Of a stretch of DNA of 64,000 bases, positions 25,385 to 33,734 are shown piece after piece. How positions within the stretch are numbered: position 1 is the stretch's first letter; each line of letters opens with the position of its first letter. The translations under genes and the position numbers were made by a program. Under the pieces are notes generated by a model. It saw nothing but the letters and a program-made list of their open reading frames with translations. It ran no database searches and had not been told where the DNA came from. Origin of the DNA: CAYFQB01 sp964345225 (GTDB taxonomy: Bacteria > Nitrospirota > Thermodesulfovibrionia > Thermodesulfovibrionales > UBA6898); contig CAYFQB010000016.1 of assembly GCA_964345225.1 (NCBI GenBank), positions 62,001 to 126,000 on the forward strand, read 5' to 3'.

Positions 25385-25759
25385 AGGATTTAATAGATCC
25401 TTTGCACTTCTTTTATATTGTGAGGCCGGAGCTATACAAATAGGACAGGTATGCTCTGGAAGCTCTATGGTTGTTGAGCCACAATTTTGGCATACATAAA
25501 AATGAGAAGGGGTCCTTTCGAATTTTTCAACAAGCACACCGAAAAAAAATCCTGTACCAGATTGTATTTTCTTTATAAGGTCCCGATGTTGTTTTTCTGA
25601 TTCCCAAGCATATGTTATATATTGAATAGTAGCTTCGTGTTTCTCGGGATTAATCCTTTCGATAAATTCAGGATATTTCCTGTTAATCTCTTCGAGCTCT
25701 ACAGTTGTAGCTTTCTTAAGATTCTTTTTAGTACTGGAGACCTTAATCCCTACATACAA
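25358..25759 (-). pseudogene. N-terminally truncated rubrerythrin
   Basis: The 133-aa frame matches only the second half of a rubrerythrin. It holds the second pair of diiron-site helices (K-K-A-T-T-V-E-L-E-E-I and W-E-S-E-K-Q-H-R-D) and the rubredoxin-like module with two Cys-X2-Cys knuckles (Y-V-C-Q-N-C-G and H-T-C-P-I-C). The first two helices with their EXXH ligands are missing, so a normal diiron centre cannot form. There is no ATG: the first usable codon is TTG at 25759, two codons after an in-frame stop, and the upstream DNA does not encode the missing part. A remnant is most likely; a half-ferritin that works as a dimer is the alternative. Its last codons belong to the duplicated segment. 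Confidence 0.7.
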
Positions 25760-25891
25760 AATTATATCATTAAACAGTGTGACCAGTTAAAAATTAAATG
25801 ACACCGTTTCCCTACTTTTTGGTCTTTACCATTAAGTAATAGTTTGAGATGATATATACATGAGTGAGCCCACTTTCAATGGGAGGCATAT

Positions 25892-26383
25892 ATGACCGCT
25901 GAAAAGTCTTGCAGGGAAAAGACACCATCTAATAAAGCATTGGGACAGACAAAAAAACAGAAGATAAAAAAGTCTGAAGCACAAATTGACAAAAGAAAAT
26001 TAAAAAAAGAAATAACAGAGAAGGCGATACATGTTTCAGAGAATGATGTGAAAGATATTGTAAAGAGAGAGAATGAACTTGCCAGAAAACTGAAGAAAGT
26101 ACCAGGTACATTCTCAAAGATAATCAATCAGGTGTTTCTTTTATTAGACATGATCAAAAACTACTCGCGCGGTGAGTATAAAAATATTCCATGGTATACA
26201 ATAGCAATGTCAACAGCAGCCCTTCTTTACTTTTTGAATCCAGTAGATATCATTCCTGATTTTATCCCTTTCCTTGGTTTTGTGGATGATGCATTTGTGA
26301 TTGGCTTTGTGATAAAGGCTATACAGAAAGACCTTAAAAAATATTGTGATTTTAAAGGTTATTCCAGCGAGTCTTTCTTTTAA
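25892..26383 (+). CDS. DUF1232 (YkvA-like) protein
   Basis: A 163-aa protein. The first 75 residues are very Lys/Glu-rich and helical. The DUF1232 signature follows at about 95-145: W-Y-T-I-A-M-S-T-A-A-L-L-Y-F-L-N-P-V-D-I-I-P-D-F-I-P-style with F-V-D-D-A-F-V-I at the end. The hydrophobic stretch within it may touch or cross the membrane. The family function is not established. GGGAGG lies 7 bases before the ATG. It is on the opposite strand to its neighbours and lies between the two copies of the PilZ duplication. Confidence 0.85.
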   Translation: MTAEKSCREKTPSNKALGQTKKQKIKKSEAQIDKRKLKKEITEKAIHVSENDVKDIVKRENELARKLKKVPGTFSKIINQVFLLLDMIKNYSRGEYKNIPWYTIAMSTAALLYFLNPVDIIPDFIPFLGFVDDAFVIGFVIKAIQKDLKKYCDFKGYSSESFF

Positions 26384-26433
26384 AATAACATGTAATGATG
26401 TTAGTTGAAATTGAAGGATTAATGTCCCTTAAT

Positions 26434-27047
26434 TATCAAATAAACATCATGCCTGCCCTGTAAAGATTATCACCCATTTTATTACACCATTTTACAATTC
26501 CTTTGTTAAAATACTCACTAATGCCCTTTTTGATTGTTATCCCCTGACTAACCTCCAGAGGGTTAAATAAATATAATCCAAGACCTTCATCAGTGATGTC
26601 GGTAATTACACCTTCAAATATTTCATTGTCAGAACGGTAATCTAAAATATATTCTATATTACGCTGAAATTTAAAGCGCACTTTTGCTCTTTTATTTTTC
26701 ATTTACTCCTATTTAGGACCAGTAAATTTGCGCCCTTCTCCTTTCAAATAGTCTGATCTTTTCGGTAATGTTTAAATTTATTTTTTACTAACTAAAATAT
26801 TATGTTTTTTCCATTAAGAAAAATAAAAAAAATTATTTAATATTTTTGCAAGATTTATGCCATAAATATCCAATCTTTTGGAGTATTTATTTTTAAAACT
26901 TAATATTCAATTATTTACAGACTTATTATTGTAAAAAATACCTTTCATTTTTAAATCTATAATTCAAATTTCATGTAAAATCACGCAATGATTGTGTATT
27001 TTTCCGCAAATTATAGAACTAAAATAGAAAAGCCGTCATTGAGGAAT
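26434..27047. repeat. Segmental duplication, copy 2
   Basis: Matches 24845-25384 through the PilZ gene and its upstream region. The right end (GCCGTCATTGAGGAA) corresponds to the last codons of the rubrerythrin-like gene, present here as a fragment. The palindrome of copy 1 appears as ACGCAATGATTGTGT at 26983-26997. The right boundary lies near 27047. Confidence 0.8.
26436..26702 (-). CDS. Small single-domain PilZ protein, copy 2
   Basis: An 88-aa PilZ domain, paralogue of 24845-25117. R-A-K-V-R-F-K-F and I-T-D-I-T-D-E-G-L-G replace the corresponding motifs; the Ser of D/NxSxxG is Thr here, which may weaken c-di-GMP binding. It ends two residues earlier than copy 1. The flanking DNA is also duplicated. 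The two copies have drifted at silent and replacement sites, so the event is not recent, and both frames remain open, which suggests that both are kept. Confidence 0.82.
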   Translation of the reverse strand: MKNKRAKVRFKFQRNIEYILDYRSDNEIFEGVITDITDEGLGLYLFNPLEVSQGITIKKGISEYFNKGIVKWCNKMGDNLYRAGMMFI

Positions 27048-27150
27048 CAAGTCTAATTTACTATAGATCTTTTTAATTCTATATATAAACGCAAAGACGA
27101 TATGGTATAAAAAGAAAAAAGATAAAGGAATAAACAGTTGTAAAAAGCAT

Positions 27151-27242
27151 AAATTTAGGAATTCAGGGATTGTAGAATTCAGGGATTGTAGAATTTAGGG
27201 ATTACGAATTTAGGGATTACGAATTTAGGGATTCAGGAATTT
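27151..27242. repeat. 15-16-bp tandem array
   Basis: About six head-to-tail copies: GAATTCAGGGATTGTA twice, GAATTTAGGGATTAC twice, then GAATTTAGGGATTCAG and a partial copy. It sits 50 bp before the aldo-keto reductase gene. Adjacent identical copies point to slippage or unequal crossing-over. Confidence 0.8.
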
Positions 27243-27290
27243 AATGGTAAAATATATTGTCTACTAAATTCTTATTCTCTAGTCATCTTT

Positions 27291-28445
27291 ATGATCTACA
27301 GGACATTCGGAAAAACAGGGCTTAATTTACCTGTATATACACTCGGTGGAATGCGATTTATGGAATCCTGGGAACGTAACGCCATTCCATCCGAAGCATC
27401 GAATAAACGGGTTGAAGAAATTATTCATCATGCCCTGTCTATGGGTATTAACCATATTGACACAGCCAGAGGTTACGGAACTTCTGAAAAACAGATTGGT
27501 TATGTACTGAAAAACATTGAAAGGAAAAAATATCTCATATCAACAAAGGTTACACCAAAGGAATCTTCCAAGGAATTCGTTTCTCATGTAAGGGATTCCA
27601 TCTCTCTTCTTTCCTGTGATTATCTTGATATTCTCTATATCCACGGCATTAATAATGACGGTCATATTCACTTAACTATGAAAAAAGGAGGCACTACAGA
27701 TACTGCCTATAGTCTTCAAAAAGACGGTATTATCAGACATGTCGGATTTTCAACACATGGAGATCCTGAAACGATTCAAAAAACGATAGATACCGACAGA
27801 CTCGAATGTGTCAGTCTTCATTATTATTTTTTAATGCAACAGAACCTTAAATCTGTTATCAAAGCCAGGGAAAAGAATATGGGGATATCTATAATATCAC
27901 CCTGCGACAAGGGAGGTCAGCTGCATCGTGCTTCAATCAGTCTTATAAATGCTGCAAAACCTTTTGAACCACACGTATTAAGTGATCTGTTTTGTTTAAC
28001 AACACCCGGAGTACATACGGTAAATATCGGGGCAGAAAAAATTTCTGATATTAACGTGCGTATAAAGGGAATAAGATACCTGAATCAGAAAATTCAAATA
28101 GATAATTCTGTTAACAGGACAATAGAAACCATGTTGCATAATCTTTCCGGAACATTCTGCACAAGCTGTTATGAATGCGAACCATGTCCGCTAAAAATAT
28201 CTATACCGGAAACATTAAGGCTAAGAAATATCGCTGTTGGCCTTAACATGCTGGATTTTGCCAGGTGGCGCTATAATATGTTCGAACAGGCTGATCATTG
28301 GTTTCCCGGTAGAAAGCCGGAATATTGCGATAACTGCGGAGAATGCATTTCAAGATGTCCTGAAGGCCTTAATATTCCTGAACTTATACACGAGACCTGC
28401 TCTCTTTTGAAAGACAAGCCATCAAAAAGGCTCGGCAAACATTGA
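27291..28445 (+). CDS. Aldo-keto reductase fused to a 4Fe-4S ferredoxin domain
   Basis: A 384-aa protein. The N-terminal 280 residues are an aldo-keto reductase barrel with the catalytic tetrad visible: Asp57 and Tyr62 in H-I-D-T-A-R-G-Y-G, Lys86 in S-T-K-V-T and the His in L-Y-I-H-G. The C-terminal 100 residues carry two cysteine clusters, C-x2-C-x2-C-x2-C-P near 287-297 and C-x2-C-x2-C-x3-C-P near 346-357. Such fusions are common in anaerobes and may link substrate reduction to ferredoxin-level electrons instead of, or besides, NADPH. The substrate is unknown. It is monocistronic, 210 bases before the next gene. Confidence 0.9.
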   Translation: MIYRTFGKTGLNLPVYTLGGMRFMESWERNAIPSEASNKRVEEIIHHALSMGINHIDTARGYGTSEKQIGYVLKNIERKKYLISTKVTPKESSKEFVSHVRDSISLLSCDYLDILYIHGINNDGHIHLTMKKGGTTDTAYSLQKDGIIRHVGFSTHGDPETIQKTIDTDRLECVSLHYYFLMQQNLKSVIKAREKNMGISIISPCDKGGQLHRASISLINAAKPFEPHVLSDLFCLTTPGVHTVNIGAEKISDINVRIKGIRYLNQKIQIDNSVNRTIETMLHNLSGTFCTSCYECEPCPLKISIPETLRLRNIAVGLNMLDFARWRYNMFEQADHWFPGRKPEYCDNCGECISRCPEGLNIPELIHETCSLLKDKPSKRLGKH

Positions 28446-28592
28446 CTGCCTTGACATCGTACTATTTACTCTTAATGCTTATGCAGAAATTCACAATTAA
28501 TTCAAAAGACATTTTTAAAATTATATTTATAGAGGCGATATGTATTTCATTAATCTTTAATGTCATAAGATGTACATAATACAAACATATGA

Positions 28593-28634
28593 GTAAATCC
28601 CTTTAGAAGAACTTCACCTTTCTAACAGTGTAAA
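28593..28634 (+). repeat. Dispersed imperfect palindrome, copy B
   Basis: GTAAATCCCTTTAGAAG...CTTTCTAACAGTGTAAA, related to copies A, C and D. It lies just before the RND exporter gene and overlaps its predicted -35 element. Confidence 0.6.
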
Positions 28635-28641
28635 ATATAAT
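28613..28641 (+). promoter_or_regulatory. Predicted promoter of the RND operon
   Basis: TTCACC (28613-28618), a 17-base spacer and a perfect TATAAT (28636-28641). The ATG is 15 bases after the -10, so the transcript would have almost no leader. The -35 half comes from dispersed repeat copy B. Confidence 0.45.
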
Positions 28642-28655
28642 AGATATTTAGAAAA

Positions 28656-31004
28656 ATGGTTAAGTTTGAAGATTTTTTTAGTAATTGGATAGTTAATCGT
28701 CGTTGGTTGATTATTGCCGCTTCTATATTGATTCTAATAACCATATCAAGCGGCGTTCGGTTTTTGACAATCAACAACGACACACGTGTTTTCTTTAGTG
28801 AAAAAAACCCTCAGTTGAAGGCACTGGAGGCCCTTGAAAATACGTACAATAAGATCGATAACGTTCTTTTTGTCATTGCACCGAAAGACAACAATGTCTT
28901 CACACGGGAAACACTTGCTGCAGTGGAAGAGTTGACAGGGGATTCATGGCAAATTCCTTATTCAAGCAGGGTTGATTCTATCAGCAATTTTCAACATACC
29001 GAGGTGGAGGAAGACGATCTTATAGTTGAAGACCTTGTACAAAACGCCATGATTATGTCAGATGCAGATCTTAAACGGATAAAGGAGATTGTACTTTCCG
29101 AGCCTGAGCTTCTTAATAACTTGATATCACCTTCAGGACATGTAACAGGTGTAAACGTCAATGTTCTCGCACCTGGCAAATCAATGAACGAGGTTACGGA
29201 AGTGGCAGTTTTTGCCCGAAAAATGGCTGATGATTTCCATCAAAAGCACCCTGATATCGACTTATATCTAACCGGAGGGGTTATGTTTGACAATGCTTTT
29301 GGTGAGGCAAGCGAGGATGATATGTTCACCCTGATTCCCGGGATGTTTCTAACTTTGATCTTATTAGTAGGGCTTTTGCTACGAACTTTTTATGGGAGTT
29401 TTGCTACCCTTATAATTATCCTGTTTTCCATGTTTACGGGTATGGGACTGGCAGGCTGGCTCGGCATTTCGATAACTCCCGCCTCAGTCAACGCCCCTAC
29501 CCTTATCCTCACCCTGGCCGTAGCGGACAGCGTACATATACTTTCAACGATGTTCAACCACATAAAACAGGGAAAGACAAAAATAGAGGCTATCACCAAG
29601 TCCATTCGGGTCAATCTGGTGCCGGTTTTTCTTACCAGTGTCACTACGGCGATTGGTTTTCTGACCATGAATTTCTCGGATGCTCCACCTTTCCGTGACC
29701 TGGGCAACATTGTGGCTATGGGTGTTATGGCAGCATTTGTATACTCGGTTTTTTTTCTTCCAGCATTGATGGCTGTCCTTCCCTTACGTCTTAAGCCAAA
29801 GGCCGTGGCTCCGTTTCAGCTCAAGCAAGAGGCTGTTAAAGCTTATACTTCCTGCAAGCCTTGTGACAACCTGGCTAGTTTTACTATTAACCGACGGAAA
29901 TTTCTCTTCCTTGGAACTCTGCTAATAACAGTAGTATTAATAGCAGGGATTGTAAAGATCGAATTCAACGACGACTTCGTCACGTATTTTGATAAAAGTT
30001 ACAATATCCGAATAGCCACCGATTTTATGGAGGAGAACCTTGCGGGTTTAGACAAAATCGAATATTCTCTGGAATCCGGCGAAACAGGCGGAATTAACAA
30101 CCCTGAGTACCTGGCGACTGTTGAGAATTTTGCGAACTGGTATCGTAAACAGCCAAAGGTTGTTCACGTGAACACCATCACCGATACAATGAAACGTCTG
30201 AATAAAAACATGCATGGAGATGATGAATCCTATTACCGAATACCTGAACAGCGTGATCTGGCTGCCCAGTACCTTCTCCTGTATGAGATGTCACTACCGT
30301 TCGGCCTCGATCTCAATAACCAGATTAATGTAGATAAATCAGCAACACGGATGATAGTAACCTTAAGAGACATGACCGCGACTGAATTGCGTGAAATGGA
30401 CGAAAAAGCACGGGAGTGGCTGAAAGCTAATGCCCCGGAGAGCATGTTTACCTATGGTTCTGGACTTTCGATTATTTGGGCTCATATAACCAGTCGTAAC
30501 ATCAAAAGCATGCTGGGTGCATCTTTTTGGGCTCTTGTGTTGATTTCCGGCATTCTTACATTAGCACTGCGCAGTTTAAGACTCGGTCTGGTTAGCCTTA
30601 TTCCTAACCTGTCGCCTGCTTTCATGGCATTTGGCGTATGGGGCATAATCAGGGGAGACGTTGGTCTTGGTCTGTCCATAATTGTGTCGATGACAATTGG
30701 CATTGTAGTTGACGACACAGTACATTTTTTAAGTAAGTATCTTCGCGCCCGGCGAGAATATGATATGAATCCATACGCTGCTGTCCGGTATTCCTTTAAT
30801 ACAGTAGGTACGGCCATGTGGATCACAACCGTTGCTCTGGTCGCAGGGTTTTTGGTCCTGACGTTTTCAGGGTATAGAATGAACTTTGACATGGGTCTAA
30901 TGTCAGCTATAACTATAACTCTGGCATTGGCCCTCGACTTTTTTTTTCTTCCCACCTTACTGATGAAAGTTGAAAGGAAATCTTTTAAATTTAATGATAA
31001 ATAA
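28656..31004 (+). CDS. RND-superfamily exporter (MMPL/HpnN-like)
   Basis: A 782-aa inner-membrane protein with the RND layout repeated twice. There is a membrane helix near residues 17-37, a periplasmic loop of about 170 residues, a five-helix bundle (about 220-380), then the same again from about 410 with the second bundle at 610-775. The Asp-bearing motifs of the proton path are present in helix 4 of each half (L-A-V-A-D-S-V-H and I-V-V-D-D-T-V-H). It is smaller than HAE1 drug pumps and matches the 'predicted exporters of the RND superfamily' class linked to lipid export. The next gene, 1 base after the stop, encodes a LolA-like protein, supporting a lipid or lipoprotein role. The substrate is not known. 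Confidence 0.88.
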   Translation: MVKFEDFFSNWIVNRRWLIIAASILILITISSGVRFLTINNDTRVFFSEKNPQLKALEALENTYNKIDNVLFVIAPKDNNVFTRETLAAVEELTGDSWQIPYSSRVDSISNFQHTEVEEDDLIVEDLVQNAMIMSDADLKRIKEIVLSEPELLNNLISPSGHVTGVNVNVLAPGKSMNEVTEVAVFARKMADDFHQKHPDIDLYLTGGVMFDNAFGEASEDDMFTLIPGMFLTLILLVGLLLRTFYGSFATLIIILFSMFTGMGLAGWLGISITPASVNAPTLILTLAVADSVHILSTMFNHIKQGKTKIEAITKSIRVNLVPVFLTSVTTAIGFLTMNFSDAPPFRDLGNIVAMGVMAAFVYSVFFLPALMAVLPLRLKPKAVAPFQLKQEAVKAYTSCKPCDNLASFTINRRKFLFLGTLLITVVLIAGIVKIEFNDDFVTYFDKSYNIRIATDFMEENLAGLDKIEYSLESGETGGINNPEYLATVENFANWYRKQPKVVHVNTITDTMKRLNKNMHGDDESYYRIPEQRDLAAQYLLLYEMSLPFGLDLNNQINVDKSATRMIVTLRDMTATELREMDEKAREWLKANAPESMFTYGSGLSIIWAHITSRNIKSMLGASFWALVLISGILTLALRSLRLGLVSLIPNLSPAFMAFGVWGIIRGDVGLGLSIIVSMTIGIVVDDTVHFLSKYLRARREYDMNPYAAVRYSFNTVGTAMWITTVALVAGFLVLTFSGYRMNFDMGLMSAITITLALALDFFFLPTLLMKVERKSFKFNDK

Positions 31005-31005
31005 C

Positions 31006-31806
31006 ATGAGGCCCGCAATGAAACAATTGATAATGACCTTGATGTTGTCCCTTTTGCTGTTACCGTCAGATGTTATGCCTGCTACTCCTGAAGAGAAGGG
31101 TCTCGCTATAGCACAGGAAGCAGACAGGCGTGACTCGGGATTTAAAGACTTCACAGCCAATATGCTCATGACACTCAGGAACAGACATGGCCAGGAAAGT
31201 ATACGCAAGATTCGTATCAAGAGACTGGAGGTTGAAGGAAACGGAGATAAAAGTCTGACCATATTCGATAATCCAAGAGATGTTAAAGGCACAGCATTCC
31301 TTAACTTCACCCACAAAGTTGGGGACGACGACCAATGGCTCTATCTGCCAGCATTAAAAAGGGTAAAAAGAATTAGCTCACGCAACAAATCCGGCTCGTT
31401 CATGGGTAGCGAATTTGCCTATGAGGACATTTCCAGCCAAGAAGTTGAGAAATACACTTACAAATGGATTCATGATGAAATGTATGATGGGCAGGAATGC
31501 TATGTTGTAGAGTACTATCCAGTTGACAAAAAGTACTCCGGATATATAAGGCAGGTAACCTGGATAGACAAGAAGGAGTACCGTACACTCAAGGTCGAAT
31601 ATTACGACCGCAAGAAATCTCACCTAAAGACCCTTATAATCACAGGTTATCAAAAGTACCTGGACAGGTACTGGCGCGCTGACGAGATGAACATGGTTAA
31701 CCATCAAAACGGGAAGAGCACCCGCCTGGAATTCTCGAATTACAAGTTTGGCATTGGACTTAAAGAACGTGACTTTAACAAGAACAGCTTGAAAAGGGTA
31801 CGGTGA
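31006..31806 (+). CDS. Outer membrane lipoprotein-sorting (LolA-like) protein
   Basis: An exported protein of about 266 aa. A signal peptide (I-M-T-L-M-L-S-L-L-L-L ending M-P-A) is followed by the LolA-like fold of the family found beside RND exporters. Marker stretches are F-L-N-F-T-H-K-V-G-D-D-D-Q-W-L-Y-L-P-A-L, a K-R-V-K-R-I-S motif, and F-M-G-S-E-F-A-Y-E-D. It presumably carries a lipid or lipoprotein across the periplasm from the RND protein to the outer membrane. Several starts are possible: ATG at 30970 and 30994 (inside the exporter gene), 31006 (1 base after its stop) and 31018. None has a strong ribosome binding site; I chose 31006. The stop overlaps the next frame by 4 bases. Confidence 0.85.
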   Translation: MRPAMKQLIMTLMLSLLLLPSDVMPATPEEKGLAIAQEADRRDSGFKDFTANMLMTLRNRHGQESIRKIRIKRLEVEGNGDKSLTIFDNPRDVKGTAFLNFTHKVGDDDQWLYLPALKRVKRISSRNKSGSFMGSEFAYEDISSQEVEKYTYKWIHDEMYDGQECYVVEYYPVDKKYSGYIRQVTWIDKKEYRTLKVEYYDRKKSHLKTLIITGYQKYLDRYWRADEMNMVNHQNGKSTRLEFSNYKFGIGLKERDFNKNSLKRVR

Positions 31807-32409
31807 GAGTATCATTTTCCATATTAGTCTTGATCCTGGCGTTAAGTATAATTAATGTGTCTGCGGCTGATGCCTTTGAGTTATCCGGATACGTAGCGAT
31901 AGATGGGCAGGTATTCATAAGCGGTCCCCTGTACTATAGACAGAGACGGGACAATGTTTCACTTGCCATACAGCCGGAGTTTTACCATGGATGGCTGTCC
32001 GGCTCAAGCTTTACATTTATACCCTTTGCAAGACTTGACAGTGCCGATACGGAGCGGACCCATTTCGACATCAGGGAATTAAACTACCTCTGGCTTACTG
32101 ATAATTGGGAGCTTAGATTTGGCATCCGAAAAGTGTTCTGGGGAGTAACAGAGACTCAACACCTGGTGGATATCATCAACCAGACTGATCTTGTTGAGCA
32201 CATCGATGGCGAGGATAAACTCGGCCAGCCCATGATACAACTCTCCGTACCCAGTGTCAGTATTTACGCTCGAATCGAGCTGGAGGATTGGGGATCACTG
32301 GAAAATCAGCCTTGAGTCTTTTTTTGTGTTTGATTCTTTCGAAGAGGATAATATATATGACTTGCGAAAGGACGACAACATACAAATAAAACTTTCTTAT
32401 TATTTTTAG
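31803..32409 (+). pseudogene. Outer-membrane porin-like gene with internal deletion and frameshift
   Basis: The frame starting GTG at 31803 encodes a signal peptide (ending V-S-A-A-D-A) and the first beta strands of a porin-like protein (F-G-I-R-K-V-F-W-G-V-T-E-T-Q-H-L-V-D-I-I-N). The frame stops at 32315 after 170 aa, while relatives encoded after RND/LolA-like pairs are about 400 aa or more. In the +1 frame the sequence continues as a perfect barrel C-terminus: D-H-W-K-I-S-L-E-S-F-F-V-F-D, then K-D-D-N-I-Q-I-K-L-S-Y-Y-F and TAG at 32407-32409. The two ends of the gene are therefore joined out of frame near 32240-32290, with the middle missing. As drawn it cannot make a barrel. A dispersed palindrome starts exactly at its stop. 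Confidence 0.75.
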
Positions 32410-32450
32410 TAAACCCTGTTAGAAGATTTTCGCCTTTCTAAAAGGGTAAA
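32409..32450 (+). repeat. Dispersed imperfect palindrome, copy C
   Basis: GTAAACCCTGTTAGAAG...CTTTCTAAAAGGGTAAA; the arms GTAAACCCT / AGGGTAAA are clear. Its first G is the last base of the porin-remnant stop codon. Confidence 0.65.
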
Positions 32451-32487
32451 TGTTGAAACAGAGGGAACGGGAATAACTGGACTTTAA

Positions 32488-33438
32488 ATGATGGAAAAAA
32501 TCAAAATAGGCATAAGTTCCTGTCTGCTTGGAGAACATGTGCGTTATGACGGCGGGCACAAACTTGACCACTACCTGTCAGAAACACTCGGACAATACGT
32601 TCATTGGGTTCCTGTTTGCCCCGAGGTAGAGAGCGGTCTCCCTGTTCCAAGAGAGGCTATGAGACTGGTCGGGGATCCAGAAGCACCACGACTTGTGACC
32701 AGATATACCGGTGTAGACTATACTGAACGCATGATGAGTTGGGCTAAGAAAAGACTCGAGCAGCTTGGAAGAGAAAATCTCTGCGGTTTTATTTTCAAGA
32801 GCAGGTCTCCCAGCTCCGGAATCAAGGGTGTCAAAGTATATACTGAATCAGGCATACATGGCAAAACCAGTACGGGGATTTTCGGGGGAGCCTACATGAA
32901 ACATTTCCCTCTTGTCCCTGTTGAAGATGATGGCAGGCTTCACAACCCTCAACTCCGTGAAAACTTTATTGAGAGGGTTTTTGTCTTCACGCGGTGGAAT
33001 GAACTTTTGAAGAAAGGTGCAAAAATTGCAGGGCTTGTGTCTTTTCACTCCGACCACAAGCTGCTATTAATGGCGCACAGCCAAAAACACGCCACGATTC
33101 TTGGGCGCATTATAGCAGACTCCAAAAAACAGAATCATGAAGTGCTATTTTCCTTTTACATCAGGCAGTTAATGGAGGCACTTAAGCTTATAGCAACCGT
33201 TAAAAAGAACACTAATGTACTGATGCACATTATGGGACATTTTAAAAAATATATCTCAGCAGATGAGAAAAAAGAAATGCTTGACATCATAGAAAGCTAT
33301 CACAGAGGTCTTATACCGCTTATCGTACCAGTTGTAATGATTAATCATTATGTGAGGAAATATGACGAACCTTATCTAAAAAGGCAATATTACCTTAACC
33401 CCCATCCACTTGAGCTGATGCTGAGAAACCATGTTTAA
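32488..33438 (+). CDS. DUF523-DUF1722 fusion protein
   Basis: A 316-aa two-domain protein. The first half (about 1-155) is DUF523, with I-S-S-C-L-L-G-E-x-V-R-Y-D-G-G at the start, C-P-E-V-E-x-G-L-P-V-P-R-E and F-K-S-R-S-P-S-S-G; the conserved cysteines are kept. The second half (about 190-305) is DUF1722 (YbgA-like), with F-H-S-D-H-K-L-L-L-M-A-H-S and a C-terminal Y-L-N-P-H-P-x-E-L. The combination is common in bacteria. DUF523 proteins have been linked to 2-thiouracil degradation, and the role of the fusion is unclear. A second ATG one codon later would serve equally. It is monocistronic. Confidence 0.88.
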   Translation: MMEKIKIGISSCLLGEHVRYDGGHKLDHYLSETLGQYVHWVPVCPEVESGLPVPREAMRLVGDPEAPRLVTRYTGVDYTERMMSWAKKRLEQLGRENLCGFIFKSRSPSSGIKGVKVYTESGIHGKTSTGIFGGAYMKHFPLVPVEDDGRLHNPQLRENFIERVFVFTRWNELLKKGAKIAGLVSFHSDHKLLLMAHSQKHATILGRIIADSKKQNHEVLFSFYIRQLMEALKLIATVKKNTNVLMHIMGHFKKYISADEKKEMLDIIESYHRGLIPLIVPVVMINHYVRKYDEPYLKRQYYLNPHPLELMLRNHV

Positions 33439-33511
33439 GTCTCAAAGCTTCATTTCCAAAAAGAAAAGTTCAAAGTAAAGTAAGGAATGAGGAGTGAAAA
33501 GTAAGGAGTAA

Positions 33512-33628
33512 GCAGTAAAGAGCAGGGAGCAGGGTGCACGGTGCAGGGTGAACCAAAGAAACCAGATAAACTAGAGAAACCAAAAAACTAAGTAAACACG
33601 TAACCGAAATACGACTGACGAAACGGGC
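33512..33628 (+). repeat. 117-bp perfect inverted repeat, left arm
   Basis: Reads in reverse complement, without a mismatch, as 44034-44150. The similarity continues with changes to about 33660. No ORF is shared. On both sides it merges into heptamer-type low-complexity sequence (about 33480-33535 and 33660-33725). Confidence 0.92.
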
Positions 33629-33734
33629 CTCGTAACCGTTTAACCTTTTAGTTTTCAAAGAGTAAGAAGTAAGGAGTAAAACGCACAGATAAAAGGAAAG
33701 TAAGGGGTAAAAAGTAGGCAGTAGGAAAGAAACT

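Noticed and set aside
27151..27242. CRISPR-like array
   Set aside because: The units are 15-16 bp, contiguous and without unique spacers, and no cas genes are present.
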